A DNA stretch of 35,404 bases, from assembly GCA_030151825.1 (NCBI GenBank), contig JASLCP010000025.1, forward strand, positions 1-35,404. Reading direction: 5' to 3'. This stretch comes from Candidatus Saccharimonadales bacterium. GTDB lineage: Bacteria; Patescibacteriota; Saccharimonadia; Saccharimonadales; Saccharimonadaceae. The position numbers were made by a program, and so were the translations under genes. The first letter of the stretch is position 1. Each line of letters opens with the position of its first letter. Under the pieces are notes generated by a model that worked only from the letters and a program-made list of their open reading frames with translations, searched no databases and had not been told where the DNA came from. This document shows, piece by piece, positions 1 to 8,790 of this stretch.

Positions 1-591
1 AACACTTGGATCAAGGCCATCGATCACCTTAATATCGCTGTTTTGACAACCGCCAGTTGCTATACGAACACATGTCGCTGTTTGTATAGCGTTATTAGGA
101 TAGCCTGCGGCAACGATACGACGATACAGCGCACCGTCCCTTACATAATAAATAATCGTATTCCGCTTTCCCGTAGCGAATTGGGTATCGTCATAAATCG
201 CATTACCACTGGTATCAAGTGGCGTCTGAATTAGTATCAAGCGATGGTTACTGATACGCCAAAAATACTGATCATTCGTGTCAGGACTTGGCCCCGGCAC
301 ATCAGTGTACCCAGCGGTGCTTGTGGGCGCATTAGGATCAGGGGAAAGATTATACACACCAACGTTTGACGATAGGCGTACGTCGTCGTTAATACGATTG
401 AGTGTATCTTGGCTATTTGTCGATAGCGTGTTGCGCGTTGTAATAAACGGAACCTGGCTTGATACTGACAAATATATGCCGATAGCACCGATAAGTATGA
501 CCGACGCGATAGCAACGGCAATAATAAGTTCGACAATCGTAAATCCTTGTGCGTAACGCTGCTGCCGTATCATACGAGAAATACTACCCAT
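1..591 (-). CDS. Type IV pilin-like / pseudopilin protein, C-terminus cut by window edge
   Basis: The frame is open from ATG at 591 to the window edge (197 codons, no stop), so the 3' end is missing. The N-terminus is a class III (prepilin) signal: a basic leader of 16 residues ending in Gly, then FTIVE with the conserved Glu at +5, followed by a hydrophobic helix of about 20 residues. The rest is polar and resembles the globular domain of minor pilins (PilW/PulJ type). Two Cys near the visible end (CVRIATGGC) could form a pilin-type disulfide. Family knowledge says such proteins are cleaved by a PilD-like peptidase and assembled into type IV pili or pseudopili. No PilD, PilB or PilC is visible here. 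A second in-frame Met at codon 7 is an alternative start. The gene is on the same strand as the solute-binding protein gene, 49 bases downstream of it. Confidence 0.8.
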   Translation of the reverse strand, partial: MGSISRMIRQQRYAQGFTIVELIIAVAIASVILIGAIGIYLSVSSQVPFITTRNTLSTNSQDTLNRINDDVRLSSNVGVYNLSPDPNAPTSTAGYTDVPGPSPDTNDQYFWRISNHRLILIQTPLDTSGNAIYDDTQFATGKRNTIIYYVRDGALYRRIVAAGYPNNAIQTATCVRIATGGCQNSDIKVIDGLDPSV

Positions 592-640
592 ACATCAAGT
601 TTACCATAAGCATCTTTATTTATCGTGAATACTGTCGTGC

Positions 641-2428
641 TTACGGTGTTTTGTATACGTCGTGCTGCTCAGCGGTCCAGAATTGGACATCAATATAGCG
701 CTCCGCCAGCGAGACAACCTTGTCAGTCTCGGCCAGTGATTGATACTGTTTGTTCTTGACGTATATCATCATTGGCTGGTAGAGCCCAATTGCCGGGACA
801 TCTTTTAGCCACTGTTGCGCAAACGCTTTATATTTGACGGCGCGCAACTCAGCGTCACTACGACTACGGCCGCTCACCAGCGCGTCGTCGCTCAAAGTAC
901 TCGAATAGTTGGCAAAGTTCAGTAGGCCACGCGAATGCCAATACGCAAAGACGTCCGGATCACCCCCAATAAATAGTTCGTCAATCAACACATCGTAGCT
1001 ACGTGGACGCAATACTGTCTGAGCAAAGCTTTGATCGACTGCTGCCGGATCGACAATTTGTTTCTCAACACTGACACCGACTTTATTCCACTGTCCCGAT
1101 AGGATTTCGAGCGCTTTTTCGTAGTCACTGTTTTTGCGGGCAACTACATGAAGTTTTAGCTCTTGGTCACCCTTGCTACGTGTACCGTTTGTGGTCATTT
1201 TCCAGCCAGCATCATCAAGGAGCTTTTCGGCAGCAATAATATTTTGTGCCGGTACCTTTGGCACATCAGTGCCCTCAACCAAATTATGTGTAAATGGCAA
1301 ATCAAGTTGTGGCGGCGTTCCATATAACGCCTTGCGAATCGGTGTCGTGTTGGTCGCAAGTTGCAATGCTTGACGCACCGGCAGCTCTTTAGTGATTGGC
1401 TGTGTGGTATTGATGATCGCATAGACACCGCCGTTCGTTGGCTTATTCATGATAGTGTATCGGGACATATCAACCCCGCGCGCAACATCACCACTCACTC
1501 CAGCTGCTGCACCGACTTCACCAGTACGTAGTGCCGTCCCAATATCGTCCATGTTGCCATAAATATGTACCTGAAAACGGTCGACTTTTGGGCGATGCCC
1601 ATAATACAAATCATTAGCTGCCAGATGAACAATCTTGCGCTTACCACTCGCGCCCGCTTGTTGTGTCAGGCGAAACGTGAATGGACCACTACCGACAGGT
1701 GCCTTGCTAAAGCTACTTTGTCGCAGTAAACGCGGGTCGGTATCCTTCAGTACATGCTGCGGCAAAATCGAGAACGTCAGCGCCTGAGGAAACGCCGCGT
1801 ATGCTGCTGGCAACGTAAACTGAACAGTATAGTCATCCACCGCTTTTGCGTCAATATCTTTCCAGCTTGCATTCATTGTTGCGCGGGATGCTGGATTTTT
1901 CATCAAGTCAACAGTAAAGATGACATCCTTGGCAGTCAGTAGTTTGCCGTCACTCCAGCGACCATCTTTTCGTAGTGTCACTGTATAAATCTTGTTCGTG
2001 TCGTCAAGTTTCATCGAACGAGCTACATCCGGACGAATATGGCCTGACTGGTCGTATTGATAAAGCGACGAAAACAGTAGTCGATTGGTTGACGTCTCGA
2101 TGTCACTTGTCGCATAAAGTGGATTGAGGGTATCGAGTGTTCCCATGACCGCTTCAGCGTATGTCCCGCCATCTACTGGTGTCATTACCAGATAACTCCG
2201 CTGAAACCACAAAATCTGCACACCAACAATCACAATGAGCAGTGCCACGCCAAGCATCCATGTCAAAATACGTCGGCGTACATTGCGCACATTGTCCCAG
2301 CGGCGCACCAAAAAACGATGCGCATGGCGAACCGTCGCGCCTTCAGCTTTTTTGGCACGTTTTGAGAGCGCTGAACGATGCGCTTTTATAGCCTGTAACT
2401 GACGCCACTTCTGTTGTTTGTCTGGCAT
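641..2428 (-). CDS. Membrane-anchored ABC-type peptide-binding protein (SBP family 5)
   Basis: This 595-residue protein matches the OppA/DppA family 5 solute-binding fold. Near the mature N-terminus lie the LNPLYATSD and LLFSSLYQYD segments, followed by VARSMKLDD, the SDGKLLTAKDVIFT stretch and VGSGPFTF, all typical of the family. It lacks a lipoprotein signal. Instead about 50 very basic residues precede one membrane helix (about residues 55-75), so it is probably a signal-anchored protein with an outside binding domain. The start at 2428 (MPDKQQ) is chosen because the longer frame would overlap secG by more than 170 bases; it begins 19 bases after the secG stop. No permease or ATPase for peptide import lies beside it. 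Peptide uptake would suit an organism with little amino acid synthesis, but the ligand is inferred only from family. Confidence 0.85.
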   Translation of the reverse strand: MPDKQQKWRQLQAIKAHRSALSKRAKKAEGATVRHAHRFLVRRWDNVRNVRRRILTWMLGVALLIVIVGVQILWFQRSYLVMTPVDGGTYAEAVMGTLDTLNPLYATSDIETSTNRLLFSSLYQYDQSGHIRPDVARSMKLDDTNKIYTVTLRKDGRWSDGKLLTAKDVIFTVDLMKNPASRATMNASWKDIDAKAVDDYTVQFTLPAAYAAFPQALTFSILPQHVLKDTDPRLLRQSSFSKAPVGSGPFTFRLTQQAGASGKRKIVHLAANDLYYGHRPKVDRFQVHIYGNMDDIGTALRTGEVGAAAGVSGDVARGVDMSRYTIMNKPTNGGVYAIINTTQPITKELPVRQALQLATNTTPIRKALYGTPPQLDLPFTHNLVEGTDVPKVPAQNIIAAEKLLDDAGWKMTTNGTRSKGDQELKLHVVARKNSDYEKALEILSGQWNKVGVSVEKQIVDPAAVDQSFAQTVLRPRSYDVLIDELFIGGDPDVFAYWHSRGLLNFANYSSTLSDDALVSGRSRSDAELRAVKYKAFAQQWLKDVPAIGLYQPMMIYVKNKQYQSLAETDKVVSLAERYIDVQFWTAEQHDVYKTP

Positions 2429-2447
2429 TACACTGCGCCACCCACGC

Positions 2448-2675
2448 TTATAATGGTAATAAAAGTCCCGCAAGGATTGATAGTACAAAGAGGACTGCAA
2501 GAACGATAGTTGCCTCAAAGAGATTCTTGTCGAGACCACGTCGTGTCGTAAACAGTTCTCCTGATGCACCAAAGCCAGCACCAAGGCTCGCTCCGCGCTG
2601 TTGCAGCAATATACAGGCAATCATCAATATTGCTGATCCCACCGTCACAATTTGTAAAATAGTATTAATTGTCAT
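2448..2675 (-). CDS. secG: Protein translocase subunit SecG
   Basis: The 75-residue protein has two membrane helices joined by a short loop, with the family hallmark LLQQRGASLGAGFGASGELF and the TRRGLDKNL segment leading into helix 2. SecG is the small auxiliary subunit of the SecYEG translocon in the cytoplasmic membrane. The start ATG overlaps the stop of the holin-like gene (ATGA), and a GGAG Shine-Dalgarno sits in the end of that gene, so translation is probably coupled. The solute-binding protein gene follows 19 bases downstream, so secretion machinery and a secreted or anchored binding protein are co-transcribed. Confidence 0.92.
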   Translation of the reverse strand: MTINTILQIVTVGSAILMIACILLQQRGASLGAGFGASGELFTTRRGLDKNLFEATIVLAVLFVLSILAGLLLPL

Positions 2676-3067
2676 ATTTTCTCCTGATATTTGCGTTCGT
2701 AGCTCAGCTCAAGAACGCTACTTACTATATAGTTTACCAGACTTAGGATAATTCCTGTAAGAATCGAGTTGAAAAACGACATATGAAGCCCTGGAGTCAT
2801 CGCCAGCGACAGATAGACCATCAATCCGTTGACGACTAAAATAAACAGTCCAAGTGTTACCAGGATGGCAGGAAGTGACAAAATGATAATGATTGGCCGC
2901 ACAATACTGTTGATGACCGAAAAAATCAACCCCGCCAGCAAGAACACCATAAAGCCAGCATCGACCTGTTCGTTACTATAACCGGTTCCTAAAAGACGGA
3001 CCGCGATCCACAGTCCAAATGAATTTAATAACCAACGCACCAAAAAGGCAGCAAATTGTTGTCTCAT
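2672..3067 (-). CDS. Phage holin family (Phage_holin_4_2 / YvlD-like) membrane protein
   Basis: The protein is 131 residues and has four hydrophobic helices. The pattern after helix 2 (NSIVRPIIIILSLPAILVTLG) is the signature of the phage_holin_4_2 (YvlD-like) family: a polar NS-x-VRP turn followed by LP and TLGLF. Despite the family name these are ordinary chromosomal membrane proteins of unknown function and are not evidence for a prophage. The start is set at 3067 because a TATACT -10 box at 3075-3080 lies 7 bases before this ATG and would leave the upstream ATG at 3073 outside the transcript; the longer frame would also run into pepP. The stop overlaps the secG start by 4 bases. Confidence 0.8.
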   Translation of the reverse strand: MRQQFAAFLVRWLLNSFGLWIAVRLLGTGYSNEQVDAGFMVFLLAGLIFSVINSIVRPIIIILSLPAILVTLGLFILVVNGLMVYLSLAMTPGLHMSFFNSILTGIILSLVNYIVSSVLELSYERKYQEKI

Positions 3068-3086
3068 TACCATTAGTATAGCACAC

Positions 3087-4301
3087 CTACAAGCTAGTCG
3101 GGAGCTTGACACTCAGATTACGAAAGCCGTCGTCTGTTACCAAAATATCATCTTCGATACGCACACCGATATGCTCTTCGGGGATATATATTCCCGGCTC
3201 GACCGTCAGTACCATGCCCGGCTGCAAACACGATGGCCGCCCCAATGAGTCATGGACATCCGCACCAAGTCCGTGACTAATTGCGTGGGGGAAATAGGTA
3301 CGATACATTTCGTCGCTCTCGTCGCGCAGCAGCCCAAGTCGTATCAAGGCCTGTTTCATAATGACATCAACCTGACGCTGATAGTCATCGACTGCGAGGC
3401 CCGGGGCGATCAGTTCGATAATTTCCCGTTGTGCCGCCGCAACCTCAGCATGGACAGCCTGCTGCCGCTTGGTCATTTTGCCAAGCCCATACGTGCGCGT
3501 AATATCCGCCGCATACCCATGCATTTTTGCACCGATGTCGATCAGTAGCAGCGTGCCCTTTTTGAGCGGACCGTTATTGGCCGTATAGTGCAGTGTACAG
3601 GCATTGTGCCCTGCCGCTACAATCGGATCATAGGCATGCCCCGCTGCTCCACGACTGCGAAAATAGTGCGAAAAATCGGCTTCGACCTGGTATTCATATT
3701 TATACGACGATAGTCGCGATTTGACTTGTTCAAATGCTGCCGTCGTCAGATCAATCGCCGTTTGCATTGCCTCAATTTCTTCGGGACGCTTAATAGCGCG
3801 AATTTCGGCCAATTTGGGGCGAAAATCTTGCACCTTCGTAAAGTGTCGCGACAATTGCTCGCGCATATCACGCGCCGCCGGATTAACCACAAAGCCGAAG
3901 TGATCGTGGTGTGCTGGCGGATCGATTGTATACACCAGCTGATGTGCCCGGGCGGCCTGACGCAGTAATTCCAGGCCTTTCGCACGGTCAAGCACTTCAT
4001 CAACACCACTGATTTCCCGCGCCTCATCCAGAGACAAACTTCCATCAAATAGCGCATGCACAGCGTCAACCTTTGGCGCCACCAACCACGACCTAGCTCG
4101 TTTACCATCAATCACCAACCACCAGTCAGGATGTTCGACTCCGGTCAAATACCAGAAATTTGCCTCTTGCTCGAACGGCGCCGCCATATCATGACTGCGT
4201 TGCATTTGCGTATAGGCCGACACGACCAACAAGCTCCCCTGGAGTTTTTGCATCACCGCCTGTCGATTAGCGGCAAAGAAGGTCGCGTCGAGTGATTTCA
4301 T
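3087..4301 (-). CDS. pepP: Xaa-Pro aminopeptidase (M24B)
   Basis: The 404-residue protein has the two-domain build of aminopeptidase P: an N-terminal AMP_N domain (about 1-150, with FWYLTGVEHPDWW) and a C-terminal pita-bread M24 domain. All five metal ligands expected for a di-manganese site are visible: D255 in LLLIDIGAK, D266 in YAADITRTY, H343 in HAISHGLGADVHD, E368 in TVEPGIYIP and E383 in VRIEDDILVT. It removes N-terminal residues preceding proline from peptides in the cytoplasm, which fits a peptide-scavenging cell. Length is slightly below E. coli PepP (441). A weak extended -10 (TGGTACGCT) ends 8 bases before the ATG. Confidence 0.93.
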   Translation of the reverse strand: MKSLDATFFAANRQAVMQKLQGSLLVVSAYTQMQRSHDMAAPFEQEANFWYLTGVEHPDWWLVIDGKRARSWLVAPKVDAVHALFDGSLSLDEAREISGVDEVLDRAKGLELLRQAARAHQLVYTIDPPAHHDHFGFVVNPAARDMREQLSRHFTKVQDFRPKLAEIRAIKRPEEIEAMQTAIDLTTAAFEQVKSRLSSYKYEYQVEADFSHYFRSRGAAGHAYDPIVAAGHNACTLHYTANNGPLKKGTLLLIDIGAKMHGYAADITRTYGLGKMTKRQQAVHAEVAAAQREIIELIAPGLAVDDYQRQVDVIMKQALIRLGLLRDESDEMYRTYFPHAISHGLGADVHDSLGRPSCLQPGMVLTVEPGIYIPEEHIGVRIEDDILVTDDGFRNLSVKLPTSL

Positions 4302-4335
4302 CTGATTCTAGCGTACCACAATATCATCATGACAA

Positions 4336-5883
4336 TTAGAGGTATTTATGTAATTCTGATGCTTTTGCCGTGCCTATCGTTTCGGCAAGCTGCTCTTTTG
4401 TCGCGCCCTTCACTCCACGCAGACTACCAAACGTCTTGATTAATTTTTTACGCGTAGCGGGGCCAATACCTGGAATGTCTTCTAGACTACTGGCGGTTTG
4501 TTTTTGACGTTTCAACACCGTGTGATAGCTCACCGCAAAACGATGCGATTCATCACGCACGCGCTGGAATAATTTGACAACATCCGTGTGTGAATAGACA
4601 CGATCGCTAGCACGCAAGTTACGCGAATGGGACGAGGCGTTACGCTGCCCTGGGTGCAGATTAATGACGTAATAGTCGCCAGACACTGTGACATCGATGT
4701 CGTCTTCGGGACGCGCAATCAACTGCTTGATATGCGCCGGGTCAATATTGGACCGCGTATGGTGCACGATGATTTCCTCTTCGCGCTTGGCAATACTAAT
4801 AATCGGAAACGCAACGCCACGTTCTTCCATGGCGCGAATCGCTGCATCAAGCTGCCCTTTGCCACCATCAATCAGCAGCAAATCCGGCTTACCCCACGCT
4901 GCCAGATTTTTTGGGCTCATACGACGCAGAATGGTTTCGTGCATATTTGCTGTATCGTTATTCTGCTCAATCTTTGTCTTGAACTTGCGGTATTCCGATC
5001 GATTACTGACACCGTTGCTAAACACGACCATACTAGCGACGACATTCGTACCGCCCATATGGCTAATGTCATAGCCTTCGATACGCGCCGGCGGTTTGGC
5101 GAGGCCCAGCAGCACCGCCAAATCACTCAGCGCACGGTCTTTACTGATATTCAAAAACTCGCGATCACCAAACATAATCCGTCGTTGCAATTCGCCCAAA
5201 TCACGTAGCTTGTTGCGCAAGCTCGCCGCCAGTTCGTAATCCTGATCACGCGCCGCTTGTTTCATTTCTTTTTCGATATCGCGCGCAATTTGCTTGCGAC
5301 CACCCTGAAAATAACTAATCAGTTTTCGCAGCGTCGCCTTATACTCGTCGCTTGTCATACCCGGTCGCGGACTCAGCCCAATGTGCGAATCAAGATCCGG
5401 ACGCACCCCTGCTTTTGGCGGCTTGGTGTAATACGGGAAAATCTTTCGCAAATACCGCAGCGCCTTTTTGACCGCAAACCCATTATAGTACGGCCCAAAA
5501 TACTCGGCGCCATCGTCAGCAGGATTACGCGTAAAGCTAACGTGCGGCCACTCGTTCTTTATATCAATTCGCACGTACATTTGCGATTTGTCGTCACGCA
5601 GCAAAATATTATAGCGCGGCATATAGCGCTTGACCATCTCACTTTCCAAAAACAAGGCATCAATTTCACTCTCGGTTTCAGTCCAATCCGTGTCATCAAT
5701 TTCTGCCACCAGCGCCTTGGTTTTGATGTCCATGTCGCGCTGTGATTGAAAGTACTGACGAACGCGGTTTTTCAGCAGCGCGGCTTTACCGACATAAATA
5801 ATCTCGCCATCGCGTGATTTGTGAAAATACACGCCCGGTGCAAGTGGCAATGTTTTTAATTTCGCTTCAAGCGCTTTATTCAT
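4336..5883 (-). CDS. uvrC: Excinuclease ABC subunit UvrC
   Basis: The protein is 515 residues, about 100 shorter than E. coli UvrC. In order: a GIY-YIG nuclease domain (GVYFHKSRDGEIIYVGKA at about 17-34, then KNRVRQYF and the TESEIDALFLE segment with its catalytic Glu), a UVR/UvrB-binding motif near 200-235, the RNase H-like endonuclease half beginning at IEGYDISHMGG with a second catalytic segment LLLIDGGKGQL, and two helix-hairpin-helix motifs at the end (DIPGIGPATRKKLI and the VKGATKEQLAE region). It makes the 3' and 5' incisions in nucleotide excision repair with UvrA and UvrB; UvrA is at the other end of this window. A TATCAT -10 at 5890-5895 lies 6 bases before ATG. Confidence 0.96.
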   Translation of the reverse strand: MNKALEAKLKTLPLAPGVYFHKSRDGEIIYVGKAALLKNRVRQYFQSQRDMDIKTKALVAEIDDTDWTETESEIDALFLESEMVKRYMPRYNILLRDDKSQMYVRIDIKNEWPHVSFTRNPADDGAEYFGPYYNGFAVKKALRYLRKIFPYYTKPPKAGVRPDLDSHIGLSPRPGMTSDEYKATLRKLISYFQGGRKQIARDIEKEMKQAARDQDYELAASLRNKLRDLGELQRRIMFGDREFLNISKDRALSDLAVLLGLAKPPARIEGYDISHMGGTNVVASMVVFSNGVSNRSEYRKFKTKIEQNNDTANMHETILRRMSPKNLAAWGKPDLLLIDGGKGQLDAAIRAMEERGVAFPIISIAKREEEIIVHHTRSNIDPAHIKQLIARPEDDIDVTVSGDYYVINLHPGQRNASSHSRNLRASDRVYSHTDVVKLFQRVRDESHRFAVSYHTVLKRQKQTASSLEDIPGIGPATRKKLIKTFGSLRGVKGATKEQLAETIGTAKASELHKYL

Positions 5884-5909
5884 ACTTCTATGATATCACT
5901 TTACCGGTG

Positions 5910-7163
5910 TTATTGCTGATCAGGACGCACGATCTTGATGCATTCAGGTACTGTCGTTTCGCCGGTCGAAAAGGCAGTTTCAACACAAGTGCGAAACAAG
6001 TTTTGTCGCTGGCGACGCTGCGCAATATCTGCAACCACGGTTGTATTCAGCGCATGGATAAACGCGCGCGGTTCTTGGCCAGGGCTACTGTGACCTATAT
6101 TAGGCAAATGGTGCACATCAAACTTGATATCAGGATAATTGGTCACTTTTCGAAATTGTTGTTCAGCATCATCTTCGTTAACGACTGTGTCGGTCGCTGC
6201 ATCTTTTGGTCGAAAATACGAAATTCTAACATCGCCAAATTTACGTAATTTTGCAATCGCTCCACGTGCCGTTGCCCCCAACTGCACACAAAATTGATCG
6301 TACAGGACGTTCGCCGTCGCTGATGGATGACGAATTTTTTTCTCATACACATCGTTGCTTGTTTCGATCAGCTTGCCGATATCCAACCTATGCTCGTCCG
6401 TATTCATATAGGAGTCTTTGCGTCCCAACATCTCGGGAATGTATCGCGATAACCAGTAATATTTGAGCCACGGTGCATATTCGGCATAATTACAGACATT
6501 TTGGCCAAATGAACGCATATTGCTTCGCACCGAATCTATCGAAAATGGCGTTTGCAAAAGCACGATGTCGCGCAATTTTATATCGAGATTTTTTTCTTCA
6601 ATAATTTCTTTGGCGCGGGCTGCCTTGTTGAGCATTTTTAGCCCGCCGATACTGTGACCGATCAGCACGATTTCTTGGACATTATGATCTACCGCATATT
6701 CGACTAACTTTTCAGCTTGTTCATCAGTATTGATACCTTTGTCCGATTCCCTATCGGCAACCGTTCGCCCCTGATACCTTAAGGGTGATAGCGCGGTCAT
6801 CATATTTGTCGCATCCATGTTGCCAAAGCCGACGGCACCGTCAAACAGCAAATCATTATTCGAGGGATCTTTTGCTTCGTTAATCTCGAGGATGCTACTT
6901 GGTCGACCTGACCACTGCTGGTACGTTTCGGCAATACCGAGTGCTTCGTGGCTGGCAATAGCAAGAGTCGCCGAAAGACACACAAAAGCTCTCCGTCCCA
7001 GGTAGCGGCGCTTCTTTTCAGACACTTCTTTCGTTTGATCGCGACTATCAAGACGATCATTGCTAGAGATGACGCCTACCTCATGCTCGAGATCCTGTAA
7101 AAGCTGTTCTATATTACTTTCAGAATCCCCAGACAGCTGCTTGTTCTGTCTTTCGGCCTTCAT
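5910..7163 (-). CDS. Alpha/beta hydrolase with N-terminal membrane anchor
   Basis: The 417-residue protein has a charged N-terminal stretch of about 55 residues, a probable membrane helix (about 59-78) and then an alpha/beta hydrolase domain. The nucleophile elbow is LIGHSIGG, with Ser171 as the likely nucleophile. A later PNIGHSSPG may hold the catalytic His. A DNLP-like acid position is not obvious. The substrate cannot be named. The domain would face outside if the N-terminal helix is a signal anchor. A strong extended -10 (TGGTATAAT) ends 8 bases before the start codon, with no Shine-Dalgarno. It may be an esterase or a lipase-like enzyme acting on lipids at the cell surface; that role is inference. 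Confidence 0.75.
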   Translation of the reverse strand: MKAERQNKQLSGDSESNIEQLLQDLEHEVGVISSNDRLDSRDQTKEVSEKKRRYLGRRAFVCLSATLAIASHEALGIAETYQQWSGRPSSILEINEAKDPSNNDLLFDGAVGFGNMDATNMMTALSPLRYQGRTVADRESDKGINTDEQAEKLVEYAVDHNVQEIVLIGHSIGGLKMLNKAARAKEIIEEKNLDIKLRDIVLLQTPFSIDSVRSNMRSFGQNVCNYAEYAPWLKYYWLSRYIPEMLGRKDSYMNTDEHRLDIGKLIETSNDVYEKKIRHPSATANVLYDQFCVQLGATARGAIAKLRKFGDVRISYFRPKDAATDTVVNEDDAEQQFRKVTNYPDIKFDVHHLPNIGHSSPGQEPRAFIHALNTTVVADIAQRRQRQNLFRTCVETAFSTGETTVPECIKIVRPDQQ

Positions 7164-7230
7164 TTAATGGCATTATACCATAAAAATGTCAAATTTACAA
7201 TAGGAATTGTTAATTAATCCTGAGATCGTT

Positions 7231-7959
7231 TTATGCAACAGCAACGCCAAAGAGGTGGCCAATTCCATACGTCACTACTGCCGAGAAGACAATGATAAGA
7301 AACTGGCGGATCGCGCCGAAAACAATCGGCTTACCGCTGGTATTTGCCGTATATGCACCGACAAATAGGCCGGCAAATCCAGTCAACGCCGAAGCGATAA
7401 CTGCACCAGTCATGCCGTCTGCGCCAAAGAACCAGGGTGCCAGTGGCACCAAGGCTCCGGCAGTAAACAACAAGAAAGACGATATCGCAGCTACCCACGG
7501 TGATCCAAGCTCGTCTTCGTTAATACCAATAACCTGTGACGAGTACATGGACACAAACAGATTATCCTTTTCGGCGACATCTTTGGCTGCGTGAGTTGCT
7601 GTTTTTGCATCAATACCGTGCTCTTCGAAATTTTTCGCAAGATTGTTGACCAAGGTTTTACTATCTTTTTTGACCGCGAGTTTAAGATCAGTCAGTACAC
7701 CTTCGAACAGCTCGACTTGCGCTTTGACCGAAATCCACTCGCCTGCGGCCATCGAAATAGCACCCGCTAGTAGTCCCGCGAGTCCAGCAACGAGCACCGA
7801 ATGGCTAGCCGCACCAGTTGCTGCGACACCAACCACAATACAAAGCGTACTCACCAGACCATCGTTAACCCCAAGAACAGCAGCCCGCGCGCCACCTCGT
7901 TGCACCTGAGCTGCACGAGCAGCCAAGATTTGGCTTGTTGTTTGTTTCTCTTTATTCAT
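7231..7959 (-). CDS. VIT1/CCC1-family iron/manganese transporter
   Basis: The 242-residue protein matches the VIT1/CCC1 family. A cytosolic N-terminus leads into helix 1, with the GVNDGLVSTLCIVVGV signature. The second helix pair carries GAISMAAGEWISVKAQ, the metal-binding Met/Glu segment. A hydrophilic, helical cytosolic metal-binding domain (about 80-140) follows, then three C-terminal helices. Family members move Fe2+ or Mn2+ out of the cytosol, so this is probably an exporter protecting against metal excess. It stands alone on its transcript. A TATAAT box at 7969-7974 sits 9 bases before ATG. Confidence 0.9.
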   Translation of the reverse strand: MNKEKQTTSQILAARAAQVQRGGARAAVLGVNDGLVSTLCIVVGVAATGAASHSVLVAGLAGLLAGAISMAAGEWISVKAQVELFEGVLTDLKLAVKKDSKTLVNNLAKNFEEHGIDAKTATHAAKDVAEKDNLFVSMYSSQVIGINEDELGSPWVAAISSFLLFTAGALVPLAPWFFGADGMTGAVIASALTGFAGLFVGAYTANTSGKPIVFGAIRQFLIIVFSAVVTYGIGHLFGVAVA

Positions 7960-8085
7960 AGGACTTTAATTATACCTGATTTTAGCAAGTTTTACTAGGA
8001 TCACCACTTTTCCCACCCGCCTTCTTATTGTCCATCACACTCGATTCAGAATGACAAACATAAAATTATGCTACGCTACTATTAG

Positions 8086-8790
8086 ATGAAACGTCTCGCG
8101 ACCAAATCTCAGAATTTTCTCCGCAGCCCGCGGCTCGTCAAAACACTCATCGGCCACTCTGACCTCAAAAAAGCTGACATCGTTTATGACATCGGCGCCG
8201 GCAGCGGCATCATTGCAAACAGCCTGGCCGAAAAGTGCACCCACGTCTACGCCATCGAACACGACGCCAGACTACTACAGACCCTCCGCGACAACCTCAA
8301 ATCTCATGACAATGTCACCATCATCCAAGCCGACATCCTGCGCTATACATTCCCCGACACCCCCTATAAAGTTTTCGCCAACATCCCCTTCCACCTTAGC
8401 TCACCCATCGTTCGCTTACTTACAGAGGCTGATAACCCTCCGGCCAGCATTTACCTTATCGTCCAAAAGCAATTCGCCCAAAAACTCCTGATGGACACGC
8501 ACTCATTTACTGGACAGCTTGGCGCACGTATTACACCACGCTTTACCACACGTATCCGTTATACGCTGCAGCGCACTGACTTTTGGCCACATCCCGCCGT
8601 TGATACGGTACTTCTCGAAATCAAACAACGCGACACACCATTGTTGCCGCCAGAGCAACTTCCTGCCTACCGCACCTTTATCACACAGTGCTTTTCGCGA
8701 CAAAAATACTTCCTCTCACTCCGTCAAACAAAACGCCCCAGCGAGCTATCTGATGTCGAGTGGGTACGATTGTTTACTTCGACGCGATAA
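8086..8790 (+). CDS. Erm/RsmA-type rRNA adenine N6-dimethyltransferase
   Basis: The 234-residue protein has the family order: SQNFLRSPRLVKTLI at the N-terminus, SAM motif I IVYDIGAGSGIIA, acidic motif AIEHDARLL, QADIL, and the catalytic motif IV NIPFHLSSPIVRLL. NIPF rather than NLPY and the overall length point to the Erm branch (23S rRNA A2058 dimethylation, macrolide-lincosamide-streptogramin B resistance) more than to KsgA/RsmA, but this cannot be settled by eye. The C-terminal helical domain is present and ends with RQKYFLSLRQTKRPSELS. An extended -10 (TGCTACGCT) ends 8 bases before ATG, with no Shine-Dalgarno. No leader peptide of the kind that controls inducible erm genes is seen. Its 3' end overlaps the convergent UDG-like gene by 17 bases. 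Confidence 0.82.
   Translation: MKRLATKSQNFLRSPRLVKTLIGHSDLKKADIVYDIGAGSGIIANSLAEKCTHVYAIEHDARLLQTLRDNLKSHDNVTIIQADILRYTFPDTPYKVFANIPFHLSSPIVRLLTEADNPPASIYLIVQKQFAQKLLMDTHSFTGQLGARITPRFTTRIRYTLQRTDFWPHPAVDTVLLEIKQRDTPLLPPEQLPAYRTFITQCFSRQKYFLSLRQTKRPSELSDVEWVRLFTSTR

Noticed and set aside
2429..2620. Longer start (64 extra residues) for the solute-binding protein
   Set aside because: It overlaps secG in another frame for more than 170 bases and adds a sequence with no likeness to the family; ATG 2428 fits better.
2672..3067. Prophage remnant suggested by the holin-like protein
   Set aside because: The family is a chromosomal membrane family; no other phage gene is near and it is joined to secG.
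4627..5208. 193-codon plus-strand frame inside uvrC
   Set aside because: It is antisense to fully conserved UvrC sequence and its product has no domain-like pattern.
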